Assembly (NCBI GenBank): GCA_963708095.1
Contig: OY970182.1
Location: 372,001 to 436,000, forward strand
Length of the DNA: 64,000 bases
Direction of reading: 5' to 3'
From: JAJZVS01 sp963708095
Lineage (GTDB): Bacteria; Pseudomonadota; Alphaproteobacteria; Acetobacterales; Acetobacteraceae
Part shown: positions 53,307 to 61,286 of the stretch, piece after piece
Layout of the letters: each line of letters begins with the position of its first letter
Numbering within the stretch: the stretch's first letter is position 1
Notes under the pieces: generated by a model
Databases searched by the model: none
Told to the model about the DNA's origin: nothing
The model's input: only the letters and a program-made list of their open reading frames with translations
Translations under genes and position numbers: made by a program

Positions 53307-54608
53307 ATGAGCGACTTAGTCGCCTCGCCCCGGCTGCGCTCCGTCCAGCGCGTCGCCGTCGGGATGCTGCTGCTCACCGGCGCGGTGAACTACATCGACC
53401 GGGTGGCGCTCGCCATCGCCAATCCGCTGATCCGCCAGGACCTGCATCTGTCCATTGCCGAGATGGGCGTGCTGCTCTCGGTCTTCCTGTGGACCTATTG
53501 TTTCGCGCAGTTGCCGGTGGGCTTCGCGATCGACCGGGTGGGGCCGCGGCTGCTGCTCGGGCTCGGCGCGGTGATCTGGTCGGTGGCGCAGGTGTGGGCC
53601 GGCTTCGTCGGCTCGATGGCGCAGTTCGCCTGGACAAGGGTGCTGCTCGGCATCGGCGAGGCGCCGCAGTTCCCGCTCGATGCCAAGGTGGTACGGACCT
53701 GGTTCAACGTGCGCGACCGCGGCACGCCGACCGGCATCTTCAACTCCGCCTCCACGCTCGGCCCGGCGATCGCCCCGCCGCTGCTGACGTTCCTGATGCT
53801 GACCTTCGGCTGGCGCGCGATGTTCATCATCATCGGCATCGTCGGCATCGTCATCGGCCTGGTGTGGTGGGCGATCTATCGCGATCCGTCCGCCTATAAG
53901 CTCGATGCCGAAGAACGCCGCTACCTCGACGACGGCGAGGACGGCAGCCACGGCGGGCGGGTGAGCTTCGCGGAATGGCGGTCCTTGTTCGGCTATCGCA
54001 CCACCTGGGGCATGATCTTCGGCAATTTCGGCAATGGCTACATGATCTGGCTGTATGCCGCCTGGCTGCCGGGCTACCTGGAGATCCAGCGCCACATCAG
54101 CATCCCCCACACCGGCTGGGTGGCCGCGATCCCGTACGTGTTCGGCGTGATCGGCAGCCTGCTCGGAGGCTGGACGGCGGACCGGCTGATGCGCGCCGGG
54201 TTTTCTCCGGTGAACAGCCGCAAGCTGCCGATCATCGTCGGCATGGTGGGCGCCGCGGCGTGCACGATCTTCGCCGCGTTGATTCCGTCCAATACCGCGG
54301 CGGTGGCGGCGATTTCGGTCTCAGTGTTCGCGGGCAACCTCGCCGGGGCGACGATCTGGGCGCTGGCGGTGGTGGCGGCGCCGTCGAAGGGCGTGGCCTC
54401 GCTCGGGTCGATGCAGAACTTCGGCGGCTTCCTGGGCGGCGCGCTGGCGCCGATGGTGACCGGCTTCATCGTGCAGGCAACGCATTCTTTCGTCCCGGCC
54501 CTGATCCTGTCCGCGGTCGTCTCGATCCTGTCGGCGATCGTCTATCTGGTCGTGGTGCGCGAGCCGGTGGTGCTGCCCGACGTGGAGGCGGTTCCGGCGG
54601 TGGCGTAA
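53307..54608 (+). CDS. MFS transporter, anion:cation symporter (sugar acid/glucarate-like) type
   Basis: A 433-residue permease with twelve helices. N-terminal GAVNYIDRVALAIANPLIRQ and the loop after helix 2 VGFAIDRVGPRLLLGLGAVI match the ACS family (glucarate, galactonate and phthalate transporters). GIGEAPQFPLDAKVVRTWF is the classic helix 4 motif. It likely imports an organic acid such as a sugar acid. The ATG at 53307 has a CAGAGGAAA ribosome site. A hairpin terminator follows its stop at 54616. Confidence 0.9.
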   Translation: MSDLVASPRLRSVQRVAVGMLLLTGAVNYIDRVALAIANPLIRQDLHLSIAEMGVLLSVFLWTYCFAQLPVGFAIDRVGPRLLLGLGAVIWSVAQVWAGFVGSMAQFAWTRVLLGIGEAPQFPLDAKVVRTWFNVRDRGTPTGIFNSASTLGPAIAPPLLTFLMLTFGWRAMFIIIGIVGIVIGLVWWAIYRDPSAYKLDAEERRYLDDGEDGSHGGRVSFAEWRSLFGYRTTWGMIFGNFGNGYMIWLYAAWLPGYLEIQRHISIPHTGWVAAIPYVFGVIGSLLGGWTADRLMRAGFSPVNSRKLPIIVGMVGAAACTIFAALIPSNTAAVAAISVSVFAGNLAGATIWALAVVAAPSKGVASLGSMQNFGGFLGGALAPMVTGFIVQATHSFVPALILSAVVSILSAIVYLVVVREPVVLPDVEAVPAVA

Positions 54609-54615
54609 GCGCATA

Positions 54616-54641
54616 CCGGGGAGGCTGTTCGGCCTCCCCGG
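54616..54641 (+). terminator. hairpin after the MFS transporter
   Basis: CCGGGGAGGC, TGTTC loop, GGCCTCCCCGG: an almost perfect stem eight bases after the stop codon, without a T-run. Confidence 0.75.
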
Positions 54642-54789
54642 CCGCAGGCGTGGGCGCGTCGCGCAACCGGCGCGTGCCGGTGACGGAGGCAGTCCCCACC
54701 GCGCATGAAAAGACGACAGTGCGGCCGGGCGGGCGTATCCGCGATGCGCGGGAGGGCCGCCGGTGTGCTGCGGGAGCCGCCGGCAGCTC

Positions 54790-54915
54790 ATATCAGCGGC
54801 CCCGGCCAATTCCTCGTCCGGCGTCCACCTGGCCGCTGGTATGTCCTTGATTTTGCGCATGGCCGCCCCGCCAACCCCATGCGCGATACCGGCCGGCCGA
54901 AGAGGCCGCCGGTAT
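54790..54915 (-). repeat. 126-bp MITE-like palindromic element, copy 3 (inverted)
   Basis: Third copy, in opposite orientation to copies 1 and 2. One terminus coincides with the TGA stop codon of the BKACE gene: the element begins at the final A of that codon, so the junction both ends the gene and starts the element. The other end has one change (CTGATAT rather than CTGGTAT). Confidence 0.8.
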
Positions 54916-55844
54916 CAGAACCCGACCAGGTCGCCGCCCTTAAGATTCAGCATCGCCCGCGCCTCTGCCGGCGTCGCGATCTCCAGGCTGAGCTCTTCCA
55001 GGATGCGGCGGATTTTCGCGACCTGTTCCGCGTTCGAGGTGGCTAACCGGCCTTTGCCGATGTACAGGCTGTCTTCCAGTCCGACACGTACGTTGCCGCC
55101 ATGGATCGCGGCCATGGTGGTGAACGCCAGCTGGTGCCGTCCGGCGGCGAGGGTGGACAACACGTAGGCGTCGCCGAACAGGCGGTCGGCGGTTTCTTTC
55201 ATGAAGAGCAGGTTGCGCGGATCTGCGCCGATGCCGCCGAGGATGCCGAAGATCGTCTGCACGAACAGCGGCGGCTCGACGATTTTGTGGTCCAGGCAGT
55301 AGGCGAGATTGTAGAGGTGGCCGACGTCGTAGCATTCGAACTCGAATTTCGTTCCGTGCGCGCGGCCGAGGCGTTCGACGATGCCTGCGACGTCCTTGAA
55401 GGTGTTGCGGAAGATGAAGTTGTCGGTGCGTTCCAGGTACGGCTTTTCCCACGCGTGCTTCCACGTCTTCACCCGGTCTCCGGCGTGGGCGATGTTGAAG
55501 TTCATGCTGCCCATGTTGAGGCTGCACATCTCGGGCCGCGCGATCAGCGGCGCGGCGAGCCGGTCGTCGAGCGTCATGTTCAGGCCGCCGCCGGTGGTGA
55601 TGTTCACCACGGCGTCGGTGCTTTGCTTGATGACCGGCAGGAAGCGCATGAAGACGGCCGGATCGGGTGTCGGCTCGCCGGTTTGCGGGTCGCGCGCGTG
55701 TAGGTGGATGACGGCGGCGCCCGCTTCGGCCGCCTCGATCGAGGAGCGCGCGATCTCCTCGGGCGTGATCGGCAGGTAGTCCGACATGCTGGGGGTGTGG
55801 ATCGCCCCCGTCACGGCGCAGCTGATGATCACCTTGTTGGCCAT
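54915..55844 (-). CDS. beta-keto acid cleavage enzyme (BKACE, DUF849)
   Basis: A 309-residue TIM-barrel enzyme: VIISCAVTGAIHTPSMSDYLPITPEEIA at the start, AAVIHLHARDPQTGEPTPDP with zinc-ligating histidines, and VNITTGGGLNMTLDDRLAAP. C-terminal GLEDSLYIGKGRLATSNAEQV completes the match to BKACE proteins (Kce family), which cleave beta-keto acids with acetyl-CoA; the substrate here is unknown. It lies 27 bases downstream of the AI-2E-type permease gene on the same strand, so the two probably form an operon. Its stop codon is shared with repeat copy 3. Confidence 0.93.
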   Translation of the reverse strand: MANKVIISCAVTGAIHTPSMSDYLPITPEEIARSSIEAAEAGAAVIHLHARDPQTGEPTPDPAVFMRFLPVIKQSTDAVVNITTGGGLNMTLDDRLAAPLIARPEMCSLNMGSMNFNIAHAGDRVKTWKHAWEKPYLERTDNFIFRNTFKDVAGIVERLGRAHGTKFEFECYDVGHLYNLAYCLDHKIVEPPLFVQTIFGILGGIGADPRNLLFMKETADRLFGDAYVLSTLAAGRHQLAFTTMAAIHGGNVRVGLEDSLYIGKGRLATSNAEQVAKIRRILEELSLEIATPAEARAMLNLKGGDLVGF

Positions 55845-55871
55845 GGGTCGCGGTTCCCTCCGGTTGGGCGC

Positions 55872-57848
55872 CTACTCTGCCGCTTGCGCGGATGGGGGGG
55901 AAGCCGGGCCGGGAAGGACACGCGGCAGGCCGGTGCGCGGGTGCGCGTGCGGGTTGTGGGCAAGCTCACTGCACGCGGTGGCGAGGTCCTCCAGGGTGGC
56001 GGCCGCGTGGTCGGCGCCGACGGTGCTCAGCAACCGGGCGACCTCGGCCGCCGGCTCGTCGCGGGGCACCAGCCCGACGACGATCGGCCGGCCGGGCAGC
56101 CGGTGGCGCAGCCGGCGCAGCAGGAAGCGCAGATGCGCAGGCGTGGCGGAGAGGTCGAGGTAGCACAGCGCGACCATCGCCACCTCGTGCGGATCGATCG
56201 CGGCGACCCGCGCGCGCGAGGTGGCCGTGTGCGGCGCGACCCGCACGCGCAGGCCCGCCTGGCGCAGCAGATGCGCCAGCATTTCGGCGGCACCGTCGTC
56301 CAGCGGGCCGCGCCCGGCGATGCACAGCACGAGCGGCGGGTCCGGCTGCGGGGCAGGGAGTTCGGCCGGCTGGTCGGCATCCGCGGCTGCGTTCTCCTCC
56401 GCTGGGGCGGGGAGGGCGATTTCTTCCTCCAGCTCGTGCACCAGGGTGACGATCGTGGCGTGGACGCGGGCGAGATGTTCGGGGGAGAGCACGCCGCGCG
56501 CCGCGTCGGCGGTTGCGAGTTGCAGTCCTTTGACCGCGACCTCGTCGTAGTAGATGGCAAGCGATTGTTCGCGCAGCAGCGCCTCGGCGTCTTCCTGAAC
56601 TTCGTCGGCGTCGCCGGCGAGCAGGCGCTGGTAGAAATTCTCGATCGGCGACAGCGGCGGCCGGTTGCCGAGCAGGATTTCGAGGAATTCGAGCTGCTTC
56701 ACGTAGCGGCCGAGCACGACGAAGCAGACGGTGAGCGGGGTGGACAGCAGCAGTCCGATCGCCCCCCAGGCCCAGGTCCAGAAGATGGCGGCGACGACGA
56801 CGGCGAACGGCGAGAGCCCGGTGGTGCGCCCGTACAGGAACGGCTCGATCGCCTGCGAGACGAGGAGTTCGGTGCCGACGAACAGCGCCACGGTCCAGAC
56901 CGCCATGCTCCAGCCGGGCGACACGGCGATCGCGAGGCTAAGCGGCAGCAGGGCGGCGAGCGGCGAGCCGATATACGGCACGAACCGCAGCAGCATGGCG
57001 AGGATGCCCCAGAGCAGCGGGCTGGGCACGCCGATCACGAACAAGCCGAGGCCGATCACGGCCCCGAAGCTCGCGTTCACCGCGAGCAGGGCGATGTAGT
57101 AGTGGCTGAGCCGCTCGCCGATCTCGTCCATGGCGACGGTCGTGCGGTGCAGGTCGCCGGAGCCGAAGACGCGGATGAGGCGGTCGCGCAGGTCCTCGCG
57201 CTGCAGCAGGATGAAGATGCTGACGACGAAAACGATGGCGGCGGTGCCGAGCGGGCTGGCGACGGGAAGCAGCACCCGCTCGGCAAGGCGGAAGGCGGTG
57301 CCGAGCTGCGGGGAGGTGGTGCTGGCGCGCGCGGAGGTCGGCTGCGCCGAGGGGGGCGGCTGGGAGGCGGGCTTCCCGGTCCGGGCGGGCGCGGCGGGGG
57401 TTGCGGTGGGATGCGACGGGGCCGGGGAGCCCGTCACATGGGCGAAGCGGTCGGAGATTGCCGCCGCCCGGTCGATGACGACCCTGCGCACCGCTTCGAA
57501 CTTGTGCTCCACGGTGACCTGGTAGCGCGGCACGTTGCCGGCGAGGCCGGCGATCTGGGTGCCGATCAGCCAGCCCAGTACCAGCACGAGCCCCAGCCCG
57601 ATGACGGCGGCGGCGATCGCCGAGACGGTCCGACCGAGGTGCAGCCGCCGCAGCAGCCGCGCGAGCGGGGCCAGGAGGAAGCTGAGCAGCACCGCCAGGG
57701 TGAGCGGGATCAGCACCGCGCGCGCCAGATAGAGGCATGCCACCGCGACCACCGCCACGATGGCGCAGAGCAGGGAGGCGATGCGCGAGAGTTCCGACGC
57801 GACCGGCGGGTCGGGCGTCAGGCGCGTGGCAGCTGGAGTATCGAGCAT
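55872..57848 (-). CDS. AI-2E family permease with C-terminal cobalamin-binding-like domain
   Basis: A 658-residue membrane protein. The AI-2E domain has helices at residues about 25-110 and 190-390, split by a proline-rich periplasmic or cytoplasmic insert, with the conserved GVPSPLLWGILAMLLRFVPYIGSPLAALLP and FLYGRTTGLSPFAVVVAAIFW stretches. A cytoplasmic extension of about 250 residues follows, whose last part (LVLCIAGRGPLDDGAAEMLAHL and VAMVALCYLDLS) resembles a B12-binding or response-regulator-like Rossmann module. Transport substrate is unknown. It is the first gene of a likely operon with the BKACE gene. Confidence 0.85.
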   Translation of the reverse strand: MLDTPAATRLTPDPPVASELSRIASLLCAIVAVVAVACLYLARAVLIPLTLAVLLSFLLAPLARLLRRLHLGRTVSAIAAAVIGLGLVLVLGWLIGTQIAGLAGNVPRYQVTVEHKFEAVRRVVIDRAAAISDRFAHVTGSPAPSHPTATPAAPARTGKPASQPPPSAQPTSARASTTSPQLGTAFRLAERVLLPVASPLGTAAIVFVVSIFILLQREDLRDRLIRVFGSGDLHRTTVAMDEIGERLSHYYIALLAVNASFGAVIGLGLFVIGVPSPLLWGILAMLLRFVPYIGSPLAALLPLSLAIAVSPGWSMAVWTVALFVGTELLVSQAIEPFLYGRTTGLSPFAVVVAAIFWTWAWGAIGLLLSTPLTVCFVVLGRYVKQLEFLEILLGNRPPLSPIENFYQRLLAGDADEVQEDAEALLREQSLAIYYDEVAVKGLQLATADAARGVLSPEHLARVHATIVTLVHELEEEIALPAPAEENAAADADQPAELPAPQPDPPLVLCIAGRGPLDDGAAEMLAHLLRQAGLRVRVAPHTATSRARVAAIDPHEVAMVALCYLDLSATPAHLRFLLRRLRHRLPGRPIVVGLVPRDEPAAEVARLLSTVGADHAAATLEDLATACSELAHNPHAHPRTGLPRVLPGPASPPSAQAAE

Positions 57849-58042
57849 CGGCTCCTTTCGGGGGCGTCGCCGCCGGCCCTGGTGTGGCCCTGTCCATGGG
57901 CAGCCAGGAGGATGGCCAGAGGCGGAAACATCCTACTGGTTGCGGCGCGGGCGCGCACGATCAAAGGGTCGTGGGGCAAACGATCACCGGCGGCGGCGGC
58001 ACGTGGGCGCGGGGCGGGATGGTCGCTGGGCAAACCAGGCGC

Positions 58043-58048
58043 TATACT
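58043..58048 (+). promoter_or_regulatory. -10 element of the tRNA-Arg gene
   Basis: TATACT lies about 30 bases upstream of the mature tRNA 5' end, appropriately placed for tRNA transcription. No convincing -35 hexamer was seen. Confidence 0.45.
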
Positions 58049-58077
58049 ATGGCGGTCGCCGCTCTGCGGGGGCATGC

Positions 58078-58391
58078 GTCCGCGTAGCTCAGCAGGATAG
58101 AGCACAGGATTCCTTGTTGCAGAACTGGGCGTGGCGCTCGGAAACGGCGCCACGGATCCGCTCAAAGTCGGGGAAAGCTGCAGCGGGCTTCCGCTCTGCC
58201 GATCCCGAGCCAAGCCCCGGCCTGCCGGCGGGGGAAGGTGTAGAGACTGGACGGGCGGCACCTGTCGGCTTCGGCCCAGGGTGAAGGGACAGTCCAGCCC
58301 ACGAACGGTTCCGGAGCTTCCGGGGCCGGCGGCGAAAGCCGAAGTGGGATAAATCCTGGGGTCGTGGGTTCGAATCCCGCCGCGGACGCCA
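58078..58391 (+). tRNA. tRNA-Arg(CCU) split by a group I intron
   Basis: The two exons are 58078-58114 and 58352-58391, joined length 77 with encoded CCA. Acceptor GTCCGCG pairs with CGCGGAC, position 8-9 is TA, the D arm is GCTC-AGCAGGATA-GAGC, and the anticodon stem CAGGA pairs with TCCTG around the loop TTCCTAA, giving anticodon CCU. The variable loop is GGGTC, and the T arm is GTGGG-TTCGAAT-CCCGC. Discriminator G precedes CCA. D-loop residues fit arginine tRNA. The gene is interrupted after the third anticodon base. The 3' half is also the likely integration target of the neighbouring serine recombinase. Confidence 0.93.
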
Positions 58392-59993
58392 CTTCGGTAT
58401 AAAACTGCGAACGCCAAACGCCGCCGATTTCCCGCCTCCGGCGGCGGTAAGTGTGCGCAGTAGCTCGGTCTTCGAGCCGATGATGCGGACCTCGCTCTGG
58501 CCGACCTCGACCCGCTGGGCCAGCGCCCGAAGGTGGTCGCGCCGGTAGCCGCCCGCCTCGGTGCGCATCCGCCGGCGAGCCTCGGCGGCGAAGGTTTTCA
58601 GCATGGACGGCATGACGGTCGCGCCGAGCCGCTCGACCGTGGCCTCCGCCCGCTCGGCGTCGGCGCGGGCCTGGTCGCGGACCGTGGTCAGCTCGGCGAT
58701 GCGATCCTTCAGCATCGGATCGGCCAGGTCCGCCACGCCGGCCTCAATGGCATAATAGAGCCGCTTGAGCTTGGTCTCCGCCTCGGCCGCCCGCCGGCGT
58801 AGCTCGGTGACATGCCCGGCCCGCCGCTCGGCCCACTCCTCCCGGCGATGCAGCACCGCGGCGAGGATTTCCTCCAGCCGGTCGGGGGCGAGGAGCCGCC
58901 GCTCCAGATGGTCGGCAACCAGGGTGTCGAGCTTCTCCATCGGCACGGTCCGGCCCTGGCAGCCAGTCCCACCCTGCCGGGCCTTGGTCGAGCAGGTGTA
59001 GTAGCGATACCGCCCGCCCTTCCCGGTCCGCAGAGTCATCGCCCCGCCGCATTGGGCGCAGAAGCAGATCCCGGTGAGCAAGGTCGGCCCGCTGACGGTG
59101 CGCGGCGCGATGAAGGCGGGGTTGCGGGATTTCAGCCGGGCCCGGACCTCGGCGAACGTCGCTTCGTCGATGATCGGCGGGGTGGCCATCTCGACCACTT
59201 CCGCCTCCGGCTTGCGCTCCTTGGTCCTTGCACAGCGGAGGTTGAAGCGGTGCCGGCCAATATAGGCGGTGCGGGTCAGCACCTTGTGGACGGCAGCGAT
59301 GCCCCAGCGCCCGCCATCGCGGGTGCGGATGCCGGCATCGTTCAGATGCTTGGTGATCGACTTGATGCCCATCGCACCGGAGCTGCCGTCGCCTTCCAGG
59401 GCGAGGCGGAAGATCAGCCGCACCGTCTCGGCCTGGATTGGATCGATCTCCAGCCCCTTCTTCGTCTTCTGGCCGCGCTGCTCCACGGCGACGACGCGAT
59501 AGCCGATGGGCGGCAGGGCGCCGTTCCAGAAGCCCTGGCGGGCGTTCTCCTTCATGGCGCGCAGCGTGTGCTTGGCGTTCTCCTTCGATTGGTACTCGTC
59601 GAACAGCGCCATGATCTGGCGGATCATGGTGCTCATCGGGTCATCGCCGAGTTCCTGGGTGATGGAGGCCAGACGCACCCCGCTGCGGGCCAGGCGGCGG
59701 ACGTAGAATTCGAGCTGGAACTGGTCGCGGAAGAAGCGGCTGAAGCTGTGGACCAGGATCACGTCGAAGGGCGGCGGCTTGGCGGTGGCCGCGTCGATCA
59801 TGCGCTGGAACTCGGGCCGCCGCTCGTCGGTGGCCGAGGCGCCGGATTCGACATACTCGGCGGCGATCTCCCAGCCGCGCCCAACGCAATAGGCGGTGGC
59901 TTGGCGGCGCTGGTCGGGGATCGAGAGGTCACTCTCGGCCTGGCGGCCGGTGGAGACGCGGAGGTAGAGCGCGGCGCGGGTCGGGGCGGTCAT
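58089..59993 (-). CDS. large serine recombinase (integrase), frame extended through tRNA-Arg
   Basis: A 634-residue open frame. The resolvase domain starts AALYLRVSTGRQAESDLSIPDQ with catalytic Ser14; a recombinase domain follows (GIKSITKHLNDAGIRTRDGG). A zinc ribbon is formed by CFCAQCGGAM and later cysteines (CSTKARQGGTGCQG), and a coiled coil (EEWAERRAGHVTELRRRAAE) leads to the C-terminus. This is a phage- or island-type integrase. From W535 to the end (about 100 residues) the frame is antisense to the tRNA exons and intron, giving the artefactual-looking RRDSNPRPQDL. The true protein probably ended near residue 530 before integration. It marks the left border of a mobile island. Confidence 0.9.
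   Translation of the reverse strand: MTAPTRAALYLRVSTGRQAESDLSIPDQRRQATAYCVGRGWEIAAEYVESGASATDERRPEFQRMIDAATAKPPPFDVILVHSFSRFFRDQFQLEFYVRRLARSGVRLASITQELGDDPMSTMIRQIMALFDEYQSKENAKHTLRAMKENARQGFWNGALPPIGYRVVAVEQRGQKTKKGLEIDPIQAETVRLIFRLALEGDGSSGAMGIKSITKHLNDAGIRTRDGGRWGIAAVHKVLTRTAYIGRHRFNLRCARTKERKPEAEVVEMATPPIIDEATFAEVRARLKSRNPAFIAPRTVSGPTLLTGICFCAQCGGAMTLRTGKGGRYRYYTCSTKARQGGTGCQGRTVPMEKLDTLVADHLERRLLAPDRLEEILAAVLHRREEWAERRAGHVTELRRRAAEAETKLKRLYYAIEAGVADLADPMLKDRIAELTTVRDQARADAERAEATVERLGATVMPSMLKTFAAEARRRMRTEAGGYRRDHLRALAQRVEVGQSEVRIIGSKTELLRTLTAAGGGKSAAFGVRSFIPKWRPRRDSNPRPQDLSHFGFRRRPRKLRNRSWAGLSLHPGPKPTGAARPVSTPSPAGRPGLGSGSAERKPAAAFPDFERIRGAVSERHAQFCNKESCALSC
58115..58351 (+). ncRNA. group I (IC3-like) intron in the tRNA-Arg anticodon loop
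   Basis: A 237-nt insertion with a group I core. P1: exon CCU (58112-58114) pairs with GGG (58127-58129), giving the U-G pair at the splice site. P2: CGTGGCGC (58130-58137) pairs with GCGCCACG (58147-58154). The core contains GGTGTAGAGACTGGACGG, close to the Azoarcus GGUGUAGAGACUAGACGG, and P7 forms from GACTG (58245-58249) and CAGTC (58290-58294), a compensatory change relative to Azoarcus. P9 has a GCGAAAGC loop. No ORF on the sense strand. Self-splicing would restore the tRNA. Oddity: the deduced last base is A, not the canonical G; the nearest G lies three bases upstream. Confidence 0.9.
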
Positions 59994-60011
59994 CGGGCGC
60001 CTCCGGTGAGG

Positions 60012-60242
60012 TCATCGGCGGGGTCCGAACATTTCATCGAACAGGGCGCAGAACCAGGCTTCGAATAGCTCGACCTCGGCCACTGTGACGGGGACGCGCG
60101 CCGGCCAGTCATCGGTGACGGTCCAGGTCGCTGGGTCGGTCTTGGGCGGGCGGCCGACACGGCAATCGGGCGGACGGGCGTAGTCGTAGAGATCGTCGGG
60201 AAAATCCCGGAGTCCAACGGCCGGGTCATAGGGATGCGCCAT
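60012..60242 (-). CDS. small hypothetical protein linked to the recombinase
   Basis: A 76-residue protein (start MAHPYDPAVGLRDFPDDLYD) with no recognised domain; acidic and aromatic residues are frequent and a central VGRPPKTDPATW segment is basic. Its stop lies 18 bases before the start of the recombinase on the same strand, so the two are probably co-transcribed. It may be a small accessory or control protein of the island. Confidence that it is a gene rests on position and codon bias. Confidence 0.55.
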   Translation of the reverse strand: MAHPYDPAVGLRDFPDDLYDYARPPDCRVGRPPKTDPATWTVTDDWPARVPVTVAEVELFEAWFCALFDEMFGPRR

Positions 60243-60430
60243 GCCGGCAGCGTAATGCCCGGGCCTTCCGCACCGAACAGCCCAATTGCACGCTTTTCCC
60301 GCACGCGCGTCCGCGGCGGCAAAGACAGGCGATCGGCGCGCGCCGGCGGCAGGATCGCGACGCCTCGGCCTTGGTCGAGAAAGGAGCGATCCCGCTCACT
60401 TTCAGCCATGACCGCTTCCCTGGACAAAGG

Positions 60431-60513
60431 CCGGGCCGGGGACGGGCGGTCAAGGCCGCAGCCGCGCAGCGGTGGCGCTTCGCGCCAGCCTTGACCGCCC
60501 GCCCCCGGCCCGG
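60431..60513. repeat. 26-bp inverted repeat with 31-bp loop
   Basis: CCGGGCCGGGGACGGGCGGT...CAAGGC (60431-60456) is complementary to GCCTTGACCGCCC...CCGGCCCGG (60488-60513), with a single mismatch in 26 positions. It lies in the gap between the small hypothetical gene and the antitoxin-like gene, both on the minus strand. It could be a terminator, a recombination or replication site of the island. Confidence 0.85.
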
Positions 60514-60538
60514 CAGGGCTTTGGGAAGCGCTCATGGC

Positions 60539-60934
60539 TCAGACCGCCTCCCGTTCCCGGGCGGCCATCCCGTCCTCGACGAGTGGCAGGTCGAGCGCGA
60601 TCCGGTCATGGGTGAGCTTCGGCGCGATGCGTCCGCGCTCGCCGCGTTCCAGCCGGACCAGCCTGTAGCTCGCCATGGTCTTGAGCGTGCGGGAGAGATT
60701 GGACTTCTTGCGCCCGGTGAGCGTCGCGAGCTCGTCGAGCGATCCAGGCGCCCGCTCGGCGATGACGCGCAGCAGATCGCGGTTGCCGGCAGAGAGCACC
60801 TTGGCGAAGGACTCGGTGGAGGTGAACCAGACCTTCGGCTCACCGGCGCCGACGCGCTGCTCGCCGCGAGCGATACGCAGGGTGCGGGCCTTCATCTCCT
60901 CGTAGCTGGCGATGCCGACCTTGAGCGTGGTCAT
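60539..60934 (-). CDS. winged-helix DNA-binding protein, TumA/HVO_A0114-type antitoxin
   Basis: A 131-residue protein. Residues 1-50 start TTLKVGIASYEEMKARTLRI, and the C-terminal part is a winged helix-turn-helix (LRVIAERAPGSLDELATLTGRKKSN, then LSRTLKTMASYRLVRLERG). Proteins of this type pair with TumE toxins. The gene overlaps the upstream TumE-like frame by four bases (ATGA). The antitoxin appears intact even though the toxin is frameshifted. It probably autoregulates the operon. Confidence 0.8.
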   Translation of the reverse strand: MTTLKVGIASYEEMKARTLRIARGEQRVGAGEPKVWFTSTESFAKVLSAGNRDLLRVIAERAPGSLDELATLTGRKKSNLSRTLKTMASYRLVRLERGERGRIAPKLTHDRIALDLPLVEDGMAAREREAV

Positions 60935-61286
60935 GGCAGCACTCCTCGTTCTCTCAGCACCGGGTCCACCTCGGTCCAGAAATCGGCGAGCAGGGTGGTG
61001 GCGTCTTGGTACTCGTAAGGCCGGATGGTCTTGAGGCGATGGCGGTGGTCCTGCGGGGCGCCCCGCTTCTGCCGCCCGATCGGGTGGGCGTTGTCGAAGC
61101 CGACCAGCCGCTCGCCCTCCAGCCCGTGCAGGGTGAGCGAGTAGTCGAGCCCGTCGGCTTCTCGGCCGAGACGGCAACCCGGGTGACGACGAACCGGACC
61201 CAGTGCCCGCCGTCCGGGTCCACCACCAGGACCTGGCCATCGAGGTCGAGCAGCGTGTCGAGCGATGGGTCACGGGGCGGCGTCAC
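60931..61286 (-). pseudogene. TumE-type toxin gene with a frameshift
   Basis: Two adjacent frames give the halves of a TumE-like toxin. The first, from a GTG at 61286, reads DPSLDTLLDLDGQVLVVD and HWVRFVVTRVAVSAEKP. The second, one frame over, reads DGLDYSLTLHGLEGERLVGF and continues FDNAHPIGRQKRGAPQDHRHRLKTI-type sequence to a stop at 60931 that overlaps the antitoxin start. The break is around 61151-61160, where loss of one base after AAGCC would explain it. The toxin is therefore probably inactive, unless programmed frameshifting or a sequencing error is responsible. Confidence 0.75.

Noticed and set aside
58076..58082. tRNA 5' end placed at GCGTCCG (58076)
   Set aside because: That register puts CG at positions 8-9 and mispairs the 3' end. 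Starting at 58078 gives TA at 8-9, a 7-bp acceptor and a G discriminator before CCA.
58112..58348. Alternative intron boundaries that end in G
   Set aside because: Splicing 58112-58348 would leave an AUA anticodon, which is not a sensible arginine tRNA and breaks the CCU/GGG P1 pairing. It is kept only as a note on the missing terminal G.
60234..60494. An 86-codon plus-strand frame
   Set aside because: It is antisense to the start of the small island gene and spans one arm of the inverted repeat; no coding signal.
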